From assembly GCA_016783885.1 (NCBI GenBank), contig JADHVR010000002.1, positions 67,628 to 114,550 of the forward strand: a stretch of 46,923 bases of DNA, given 5' to 3'. Source of the DNA: Bacteroidales bacterium (GTDB lineage: Bacteria > Bacteroidota > Bacteroidia > Bacteroidales > JAADJA01). A program made the position numbers and the translations under genes. This document shows, piece by piece, positions 27,019-33,814 of this stretch (positions within the stretch are counted from its first letter, which is position 1; the number at the start of each line of letters is the position of its first letter). Under the pieces are notes generated by a model. It was not told the origin of the DNA and did no database searches. It was given only the letters and a program-made list of their open reading frames with translations.

Positions 27019-27084
27019 ATTTTTACCTCCTGTTTTTTATTTTTAGAACTATTTTTTTATTTTTAAACATCAATTATATATCGT

Positions 27085-27092
27085 TATCTTTG
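27085..27092 (+). promoter_or_regulatory. Putative -7 promoter element of CHAT module 1
   Basis: TATCTTTG matches TAnnTTTG, 22 bases before the preferred ATG at 27114. A GGGAGG follows at 27095-27100 as a possible weak ribosome site. This placement rules against the longer reading frame starting at 26979. Confidence 0.55.
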
Positions 27093-27113
27093 TTGGGAGG
27101 TAAACATAGACTA

Positions 27114-30100
27114 ATGAAAAATTTCAGGATTATTTTTTTAATTACAGTAATAACAGGCCATGCAGTAATATTTGCACAAGAATCTGTTTATGAAAAGGAA
27201 TGTAATAAGATTGATGAATTTATTTATTCAGGTGATTTTGAAGGTGGAATAGATTACCTGAAGCAAAAAATTGCAGTTTACGATGGCTTAGAAACACCTC
27301 CCGATTCAAATTACAGTTTTTACAAGCAAGAGATAGGAAATTTATATTATTATATGGGTGAACTCAAATTAGCCGAAAAAGCAATTATTGAATCAATCAA
27401 TTTTGACAAAGAGTTTCACGGTGATAAAAGTGAAAATTATTTAACCGGACTGAACAATTTATTAACATTGTACAGGGAAATGGGATTATATGAAAAATCT
27501 TTATCCATTGGCAAACAGATTTCTTCATTATACAGTCAGATTGAAATAAAAGACAGTATCGCTTATGCGATTTTTTTAAATAATTACGGACTATTGTATT
27601 ATTCCATCGGAAATTTATTAAGCGCAGAAAAATATTACAATAAAGCAAAGAAAATAAATGATAAACTATTGAGTGAAAATCATCCCGATAAAACAACTTT
27701 GCTAAACAACTTTGGTGCGTTATATAATGCAAAAGGACAATATGCCAGATCAGAAAAATTATATTGCAAAATGTTGGAAATTGATAAGGCAAATTTTGGG
27801 GAAAATCATATTTATATTGCTCAAGACCTAAATAATCTCGGAGTCTTATATACAACAATTGGAAACTTTAACCTGGCAGAAAAGCAATTAACTTTAGCGA
27901 GAAACATATATGAATATAATAATAATAAAAGGCTTGGTTATGTTTACACTTTAAATAACCTGGCACTCATTTATTTATTAAGAAATGAATTTACCAAAGC
28001 AGAATTGCTTTGTAAAAATGCATTAAATATAACTGATACTTTGGTTAGCAAAAGCAATAAAATTAATACTTCAATATTAAGTCGTTTATCAAATATATAC
28101 TATTATAAAAAAGAATATAAACGCGTGATAGCTACCCTGTCCGAATCACAAGGAATATTAAAAAGTATAAATCCAAATCATTACAAATTGGTAAGCAAGC
28201 TATATATGATGGGCCAGGCTTATTACGCTTTAAAAGAATATGATTCGGCTGAAATTCAATTTAAAGAAGCACTCAGAATTGCAGGATTCAATTATGAAAA
28301 AAATCATAAGAACTATGTAAAATCCTTAAATTTTTTTGCCGAAGTGCTGTACAAAAAAAATAAAAAAATAGAAGCAAAATCCTTGTTTATCGAATCAATG
28401 GAATTATTTATTCAAAACATTTTTGAAAATTTTGATTTTTTATCTGCCCGTGAAAAGCAAAAATATCTAACATTATTGAAACACAATAACAGCCGGTTTA
28501 ATTCTTTTGCAACCGATTATTATAATCAGGATAAAAAAATCGCCGGAGAAATGTTTGATTATAATTTGTTCCTGAAGGGATTAATTTTAACATCGTCAAA
28601 AAAAGTCAAAGAGTACGGGCTTAATAATATTTCTAAAGATGATCTAAAAAAAACATATGACGAATGGATTAATACAAAAGAATACCTCGCAAAGGTTTAT
28701 ACTTTATCGAAAAGTGAAATTGAAAAGCGCAAAATAAACAAGGATTCAGTTGAAAATATTGCCAATTCACTTGAAAAAAAATTAACACGTGAATCGGCTT
28801 TTTTTGCAAAACATTATGATAAAAAAAGACATTCATGGCAGGAAATTAAATCTATGCTGGGGCAGGATGAAGCATTTGTGCAGATTATTCGCTTTCCTAA
28901 ATCCGATTCCGTAATCTATGTTGCACTTATAATTTCTAATAAAGAAACTGAACATCCCCAAATGATAGTTTTAAACGATGGAGAAAGCCTGGAAAAAGAA
29001 CATTTTGAAAATTACATTACTAATATTAACAATGGCTACAAATCAAATGAATTATATAATGATACGGGTTCATTTATTAACTACTGGAAAAAAATTGAAA
29101 ACCTTGTAACAGGAAAAAAAACAATTTATTTTTTGCCGGATGGGATTTATAACAAAATTAATATAGCTGCTTTAATGATGGCAAAAAAGAAATTCGTTTA
29201 TGAAATCCATGATATTGTATTGTTAACATCTGTCAATGATTACACGGAACAAAAAGAAGTTATTGACCCAAAGAATAATATTGCTGTCCTTATCGGCGCA
29301 CCGGATTTTTTTAGAAACCGACAAAACGATACAATATTAGCGGTAAACAATACTGTTAATTCAAATACTTTTTTCAATTATAGTAGCCTGAGGTCCGAAG
29401 AACTAACCCCATTGCCTTTATCCGGTAATGAGGTTCGGTATGTTGACAGCATTTTATCTGAGTTTAACTGGAAAACTCAATTATATACGGCTGAAAATGC
29501 TACGGAAGATATTGTAAAAACTTTAAGGAGTCCGAAAATACTGCATATTTCGACACACGGTTTTTTTACTGACCTGATATCGGATTTGGAAAACTCACAG
29601 AATAAACTGTTACTTGAAAATGATTTTACATCAACAACAATTAACCCGCTTTTCTGTTCTGGTTTGTATCTTGCCGGCGCTCAAAACAGTTTAAACGGAA
29701 ATTACATAATTGACGACTTTTCTGAAGACGGAATACTAACAGCTTATGAAGTTACAAATTTAAATCTTGATTCAACAAAGCTCGTTGTCTTAAGTGCATG
29801 TGAGACCGGGCTTGGAGATATCCTCCACGGAGAGGGTGTTTTTGGTTTGCAACGTGCATTCAGCATTGCAGGTGCTGAAAATATTATTATGAGCTTATGG
29901 AAAGTCGATGACAGGGCTACGCAGTTATTTATGAAAAAGTTCTATACATTTTGGCTTTCGGGTAATACAAAAAGCGAGGCATTCAATAAAACCATTAACT
30001 TTTTAAGGTTCAACACAAAAGATTATGTTCATCCTTTTTATTGGGGTGGTTTTGTGCTTCTCGGAAAGGAACAGCCGCAAAACAAAAAAATAGGTGTATT

Positions 30101-30230
30101 AATATTTGTTATTCCTTTAATAGTGTTAATTGTATTAGTTTTAATGATTTTGAGTTCAGTCCAAAAAGCAAAGAAACACGTCATTATGAGGCAGAAGATC
30201 CCGAAAAAGGGACGCAAAAAGTTCCGATAG
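27114..30230 (+). CDS. Secreted TPR-CHAT protein with C-terminal membrane anchor (module 1)
   Basis: With the ATG at 27114 the 1038-residue protein has a signal peptide (MKNFRIIFLITVITGHAVIFAQ). TPR-type helices follow, with visible repeats from about 60 to 420 (LNNYGLLYYSIGNLLSAEKYY, LNNLGVLYTTIGNFNLAEKQL), then a coiled middle region and a CHAT caspase-like peptidase domain at about 680-980. The catalytic dyad is His815 (HISTHGFF) and Cys896 (LSACETG). A membrane helix (about 993-1015) and a basic tail (KKGRKKFR) end it. Export plus the basic tail put TPR and CHAT on the periplasmic side. The same order recurs at 33815. A sigma-70-like and a membrane anti-sigma-like gene follow. The frame could start at 26979, but that would give no signal peptide. 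Confidence 0.88.
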   Translation: MKNFRIIFLITVITGHAVIFAQESVYEKECNKIDEFIYSGDFEGGIDYLKQKIAVYDGLETPPDSNYSFYKQEIGNLYYYMGELKLAEKAIIESINFDKEFHGDKSENYLTGLNNLLTLYREMGLYEKSLSIGKQISSLYSQIEIKDSIAYAIFLNNYGLLYYSIGNLLSAEKYYNKAKKINDKLLSENHPDKTTLLNNFGALYNAKGQYARSEKLYCKMLEIDKANFGENHIYIAQDLNNLGVLYTTIGNFNLAEKQLTLARNIYEYNNNKRLGYVYTLNNLALIYLLRNEFTKAELLCKNALNITDTLVSKSNKINTSILSRLSNIYYYKKEYKRVIATLSESQGILKSINPNHYKLVSKLYMMGQAYYALKEYDSAEIQFKEALRIAGFNYEKNHKNYVKSLNFFAEVLYKKNKKIEAKSLFIESMELFIQNIFENFDFLSAREKQKYLTLLKHNNSRFNSFATDYYNQDKKIAGEMFDYNLFLKGLILTSSKKVKEYGLNNISKDDLKKTYDEWINTKEYLAKVYTLSKSEIEKRKINKDSVENIANSLEKKLTRESAFFAKHYDKKRHSWQEIKSMLGQDEAFVQIIRFPKSDSVIYVALIISNKETEHPQMIVLNDGESLEKEHFENYITNINNGYKSNELYNDTGSFINYWKKIENLVTGKKTIYFLPDGIYNKINIAALMMAKKKFVYEIHDIVLLTSVNDYTEQKEVIDPKNNIAVLIGAPDFFRNRQNDTILAVNNTVNSNTFFNYSSLRSEELTPLPLSGNEVRYVDSILSEFNWKTQLYTAENATEDIVKTLRSPKILHISTHGFFTDLISDLENSQNKLLLENDFTSTTINPLFCSGLYLAGAQNSLNGNYIIDDFSEDGILTAYEVTNLNLDSTKLVVLSACETGLGDILHGEGVFGLQRAFSIAGAENIIMSLWKVDDRATQLFMKKFYTFWLSGNTKSEAFNKTINFLRFNTKDYVHPFYWGGFVLLGKEQPQNKKIGVLIFVIPLIVLIVLVLMILSSVQKAKKHVIMRQKIPKKGRKKFR

Positions 30231-30258
30231 TTACCGGAATGATAATTAAAAATTGTGT

Positions 30259-30406
30259 TGTCATTCCGAACTAAGGGGTAGGAAAAAGCGGTGGGGTGAG
30301 GAATCTCCCTGCGATGAAAGGCTACCAACAACAAAGCGAGGCACATAATAGCAAGGGGATTCCTCATGCTAACCCTGCAAGGCCAGCGCATGTATTCGGA
30401 ATGACA
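30259..30406. repeat. 148-bp palindromic element, MITE/REP-like
   Basis: Terminal inverted repeats TGTCATTCCGAA (30259-30270) and TTCGGAATGACA (30395-30406) are perfect over 12 bp. A second pair, GAGGAATC (30298-30305) with GATTCCTC (30358-30365), lies inside. The GTCATTCCGAA...GGAATGACA pattern resembles a repeat type seen between genes in many bacteria. There is no ORF inside and no clear target duplication. The 372-bp gap 30231-30602 also holds a phrase ending TTCGTGTCTTTGTGCTTTCG (about 30491-30510) of the kind often repeated between genes, and otherwise nothing. Confidence 0.75.
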
Positions 30407-30602
30407 GTCATGTTTTGTAAGCATTTAACTAAAAGTTGTCATTGGTAAATACCAAGTTATTATGAAACACAAAAGGATAACTTAGTGTAACTTCGTGTCT
30501 TTGTGCTTTCGTGGCGAATATCCGGTTTTAATATTTTTCTTAAATGTTCAAAAAGTTGTCTAATCAAAATGTTTACTTTTATCTTTTTTATACGATATTT
30601 AG

Positions 30603-31280
30603 ATGTATAACTCTGACGAAATAATAAATGGTATAAAAGTTAATGACAAAAAAACCTGGGAATTTTTATACAAATATTTTTATCCGGTAGCCAAAAAATA
30701 TGTTACTAATAACTCGGGTTCTATTAATGATGCAAAAGATCATCTTCAGAATACATTTTTAAAAATATTGATGCAGTGCCGTGAAGGACGTCAATTTTCC
30801 GATATAAAAACAGTAATTGGAAACAGAATAAAATGGGACTGGTTAGATATGCTCAGAACTAAAAAAAATATTACAGAATCGGAAATTAAAGAAAATGATA
30901 TAAAAACTTTTATGAATCCTGTTGAATCTATCAAAGCAATATCTTCAAATACAAATTTTACCAAAAGATTTAATCTTTCCAAAAACCTGCATAAACATCT
31001 TAAGAAGAACTGCCATGTAGAAGATTTTTTGGATTATAGCAACTTAAATGGTATTCAGAAGAAGATGATTGAAATTCTGCTGGATCAGCACAAAACTAAA
31101 CCTGTCTGCAAAAAACTTTTATTGTTAACCGATTTTTTGCCAATCTCAGATACTCGTTTAATAGCCGAGGAAATGGGATATATTAAGGAACATACTGAAA
31201 CAGGGATAAGAAAGGGACTTGATACTTTGAGTTCCCAAAAAGTAAGATGCATAAAAAAGTTTAAAGAATATTTAAGCTAA
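30603..31280 (+). CDS. Divergent sigma-70 (ECF-like) factor of CHAT module 1
   Basis: The 225-residue protein has a sigma region 2 pattern: FLYKYFYPVAKKYV, DAKDHLQNTFLKILMQC and IGNRIKWDWLDMLR for core binding and -10 recognition. The C-terminal part (FLPISDTRLIAEEMGYIKEHTETGIRKGLDTL) is a helix-turn-helix-like region 4, degenerate and separated by an unusually long linker. It would act in the cytoplasm on a small set of promoters. It lies 372 bases after the CHAT gene and 18 before a membrane protein of anti-sigma type. No ECF-type promoter is seen upstream, only the weak TATCTTTT at 30580. Confidence 0.75.
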   Translation: MYNSDEIINGIKVNDKKTWEFLYKYFYPVAKKYVTNNSGSINDAKDHLQNTFLKILMQCREGRQFSDIKTVIGNRIKWDWLDMLRTKKNITESEIKENDIKTFMNPVESIKAISSNTNFTKRFNLSKNLHKHLKKNCHVEDFLDYSNLNGIQKKMIEILLDQHKTKPVCKKLLLLTDFLPISDTRLIAEEMGYIKEHTETGIRKGLDTLSSQKVRCIKKFKEYLS

Positions 31281-31298
31281 TGAAATAAATACGTAAAA

Positions 31299-31991
31299 AT
31301 GATTCAGGATAAAGACATAAAATTAATTGAAAAATACCTTTCTGATAATTTGACTGAAGAAGAAAGAAAGCTATTCAATGATAAAAATAAAACTGATAAA
31401 GCATTTTCAGAAGAAATACTATTCAGGGAAAATCTCAAAGTAGCCTCCGAACGAATTGTAACTGCCGAGTTTAAGTCATTATTGAATAACATTCATACTG
31501 ATTACATTAATAAAAAGAAAAAAAAAGTTTACCTGTATAGTCTAATTTCTTTATCAGCAGCAGCTTTAATATTATTGTTTCTATTTGTGATTAATCCGTT
31601 GGGCAATAAATACAGGATTGAAAAGTATATTGCTGAAGCAGAAAATATAACAACACTATCTATACAAAATATTTCCGATATTAATTTAAAATCGGATGGA
31701 GATATTGAACATATTTCTTATGGTAAATTAGAGGTGGCTTTTATTGTTAAAAATAAAAATCACAAAAATTATAATAGTTTCTTTTTTAATAAAAATGTAT
31801 TGTATTTATTTAAACAATCTAATGATACGATTGATCTTTTTTACGAAATCAATAATGAAGGCGGACGCATTTATTATTTATGCAGGAACAAACAATTATT
31901 CAAATTTATACAATTAGAAGAAAATAAATTTTATAATTTGCATCCTGTAACCGATTCAGAGCTGGAGAATCGTTGTTATTTAAAGAAATAA
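31299..31991 (+). CDS. Single-pass membrane protein, probable anti-sigma of CHAT module 1
   Basis: The 230-residue protein starts with a short acidic-basic helical domain (MIQDKDIKLIEKYLSDNLTEEERKLF), a pattern common at the N-terminus of Bacteroidota anti-sigma factors. A basic stretch (KKKKK, 72-76) precedes one membrane helix (about 77-98). The C-terminal 130 residues would be periplasmic and match no family I know. It lacks the HxxxCxxC zinc motif present in its counterpart at 37531. The 18-base spacing from the sigma gene supports a sigma/anti-sigma pair. The function is inferred from place and topology. Confidence 0.6.
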   Translation: MIQDKDIKLIEKYLSDNLTEEERKLFNDKNKTDKAFSEEILFRENLKVASERIVTAEFKSLLNNIHTDYINKKKKKVYLYSLISLSAAALILLFLFVINPLGNKYRIEKYIAEAENITTLSIQNISDINLKSDGDIEHISYGKLEVAFIVKNKNHKNYNSFFFNKNVLYLFKQSNDTIDLFYEINNEGGRIYYLCRNKQLFKFIQLEENKFYNLHPVTDSELENRCYLKK

Positions 31992-32055
31992 ATGCGTGGT
32001 TCTTAATGCAGGGTGTATGGAAACAGTTATTATATTGTTTCGCAAAAAAAATTAT

Positions 32056-32706
32056 TTACACCAATCCATTCTCCGCAGCAAAGCAGGCTAATGTGGCGAT
32101 GTTTTTCAGATTCAGTTTTTTCAATATATTTTTCCTGTGCCTGTTAACTGTATCTGGTTGTATGCTCAGCATTTCTGCAATTTTGGTGTAGCTGTTACCT
32201 TTGGCAATCAGCCTGAGAATGTCAATCTCTCTTTTTGTAAGTTTAATAATAAGTTCTTGATTTCGTACCCTTAGCCTTTCTTTAAACAAAGCTTCAAATT
32301 GTTTTTCGTTCATAAGCGGATTGCTTACATCAGTAGCCAAACCAACCAGTTGTTCCGGACAGCCGTTATTATCCCGTTTTAATACGGAGATTTTCGAAAG
32401 CACCAAAACCCAATGACCCTGCTTATGTTTTATCCTATATACTCCCGACCAAACGCTGCCGTTATTCTTTTTGAAAAAATCAACCTTTTCTTTCATTAAT
32501 GCTTTATCATCGGGATGGTAGTGTTTATCAGCATATTCAATAGCGTTGATCTTAACCTCATCGCAATCATATCCAAGTATGTCGAAGTATTTCCCGTTTG
32601 TCCAGATATATTTAAAGGCAGTTAAATCGAAGATATAAATTACGGCGCTAACATTTTTCAGCAGTTCTTCAAAGAAAGAAAATGGTTTGGGTTTAATGGT
32701 TTCCAT
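32056..32706 (-). CDS. PAS domain - LuxR-type transcription regulator
   Basis: The 216-residue protein has an N-terminal PAS fold (residues about 10-130). It shows VSAVIYIFDLTAFKYIWTNG, YDCDEV, YHPDDKALM and VWSGVYRIKHKQGHWVLVLSK, typical of PAS_3 sensors. A LuxR/GerE helix-turn-helix follows (about 150-215: LTKREIDILRLIAKGNSYTKIA, PDTVNRHRKNILKKLNL). It is a one-component regulator with no receiver domain. It sits between the two CHAT modules, convergent with module 1. A TTGGGGTA half-site lies 34 bases upstream of its ATG. Ligand and targets are unknown. Confidence 0.88.
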   Translation of the reverse strand: METIKPKPFSFFEELLKNVSAVIYIFDLTAFKYIWTNGKYFDILGYDCDEVKINAIEYADKHYHPDDKALMKEKVDFFKKNNGSVWSGVYRIKHKQGHWVLVLSKISVLKRDNNGCPEQLVGLATDVSNPLMNEKQFEALFKERLRVRNQELIIKLTKREIDILRLIAKGNSYTKIAEMLSIQPDTVNRHRKNILKKLNLKNIATLACFAAENGLV

Positions 32707-32833
32707 TTGATTATAAATTTGTATATTCGATTTTTTTGTTTGGGGTAAATTTCAAAAATGATCAAATAGCTACAATAGCCATTTGCACCCAGCACTTCGC
32801 TCCAAACTCACAGCCCCACGCTCCCTGCTCCAC

Positions 32834-32900
32834 GCTTTATTCCATTCTTCTTTTCATCACCTGTTATCATTATATATGCAATCCGAAACCGGTTTTGGAA
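32834..32900 (+). repeat. 67-bp dispersed repeat, copy upstream of CHAT module 2 region
   Basis: Same length and orientation as the copy at 26952-27018. It ends 103 bases before the antitoxin gene at 33003. The shortened copy at 10506-10562 shares its ATATATGCAATCCGAAA. The 296-bp gap 32707-33002 otherwise holds a half-site at 32740 and a -7 element at 32977. Confidence 0.75.
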
Positions 32901-32976
32901 AAAATTTTAAAAAAATATTTATAGCCACTGATTCACAGCTTGTTTTTTGTAGTTTTAATAATTGGAGTTTTTTTAT

Positions 32977-32984
32977 TAACTTTG
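32977..32984 (+). promoter_or_regulatory. Putative -7 promoter element of the antitoxin-like gene
   Basis: TAACTTTG matches TAnnTTTG and lies 18 bases upstream of the ATG at 33003. Confidence 0.5.
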
Positions 32985-33002
32985 CAAAAAACAAAATAAA
33001 AA

Positions 33003-33266
33003 ATGGGAACCATAACAATAGCAAGCAAAAAATCAGAGGATTTATATTTCCTTAGCGAATTAGCCCGCCGTATGGGCATGAAATCAAAAATAAAAGTTGA
33101 TAAGAATAGCATTAGTAAAGGGCGGGTAAAACAAAATCGGGATGAAGAAAAGGTTACGGCACAAAGTGTTGTTGATGGTATTAAAAGCGGACTAAAGGAT
33201 GTAGAAGAAATAATTGCAGGCAGACAAAAACCTAAAACGTTAAAAGAAATATTTGATGAGTGTTAA
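33003..33266 (+). CDS. Intact antitoxin-like protein with a broken toxin partner
   Basis: The 87-residue protein has an N-terminal MGTITIASKKSEDLYFLSELARRMGMKS that looks like a small ribbon-helix DNA-binding or dimer domain. A linker and a C-terminal helix follow (QSVVDGIKSGLKDVEEI, PKTLKEIFDEC), which resembles antitoxin tails. It overlaps the start of a RelE/HigB-type toxin frame by 11 bases, the normal arrangement. That toxin is interrupted by two stops, so the antitoxin now stands alone. It could still repress its promoter or neutralise related toxins. The exact antitoxin family is not certain. Confidence 0.65.
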   Translation: MGTITIASKKSEDLYFLSELARRMGMKSKIKVDKNSISKGRVKQNRDEEKVTAQSVVDGIKSGLKDVEEIIAGRQKPKTLKEIFDEC

Positions 33267-33600
33267 AATAATTCATTCTAAAACCTTTGAGAGAAATATT
33301 AAACAACTTGCAAAACGTTATTAATATTTACAATCAGATTTAGAGGCCTTTGAAAATGATTTAATAAAAAATCCAAATTTGGGTATAGAACTATGAAAGG
33401 GATTAAGAAAAATCCGGTTAGCTATATCTTCAAAAGGAAAAGGCAAAAGAGACGGAGCCAGAGTTATTTTTTATCAGAATGTAATTTTTTCGGTTTTGGA
33501 GCAGAAGGTTTTTTTGCTTTACATGTATGATAAATCGGATAGAGATTCAATTTCTGATAAAGAGTTACTGATGATATTGAAAAAAAACAACCTTATCTAA
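33256..33600 (+). pseudogene. Decayed RelE/HigB-type toxin with two in-frame stops
   Basis: The frame begins MSVKIIHSKTFERNIKQLAK, then meets TAA at 33322-33324 and TGA at 33394-33396, and otherwise stays open to TAA at 33598-33600. After the second stop comes KGLRKIRLAISSKGKGKRDG, with the RVIFYQ strand and LYMYDKSDRDSIS, all typical of this toxin family. The TGA falls where relatives usually have a glycine codon (GGA), so it may be a single-base change. About 115 codons are recognisable, near full length. No frameshift is seen, so decay seems recent. Confidence 0.85.
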
Positions 33601-33610
33601 AGCAAAAAGA

Positions 33611-33641
33611 GGATGTGTTATCATGACATCCGCAATTTTTT
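33611..33641 (+). terminator. Hairpin terminator after the toxin remnant
   Basis: GGATGT (33611-33616) pairs with ACATCC (33626-33631) around nine bases and is followed by a run of Ts. The 214-bp stretch 33601-33814 holds this and no other gene. Confidence 0.6.
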
Positions 33642-33814
33642 AAACCATTTTGTATTTTGTGTTCTTTATCTGCTGCATATTCCAATGCTGCACGAACTTG
33701 TTCTACTTTGCTTTTTTATTTTATATAAAGTTAATAAATTTTACTTTAGGATAAATCGATATTTTTTTATTAATTTTACAGGAATTATTGATACCAGAAT
33801 TTTTATCTTTTCAA

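Noticed and set aside
26979..27113. Longer N-terminus for the module 1 CHAT protein starting at ATG 26979
   Set aside because: The added residues overlap the 67-bp repeat and the -7 element and would hide a clean signal peptide that starts at 27114.
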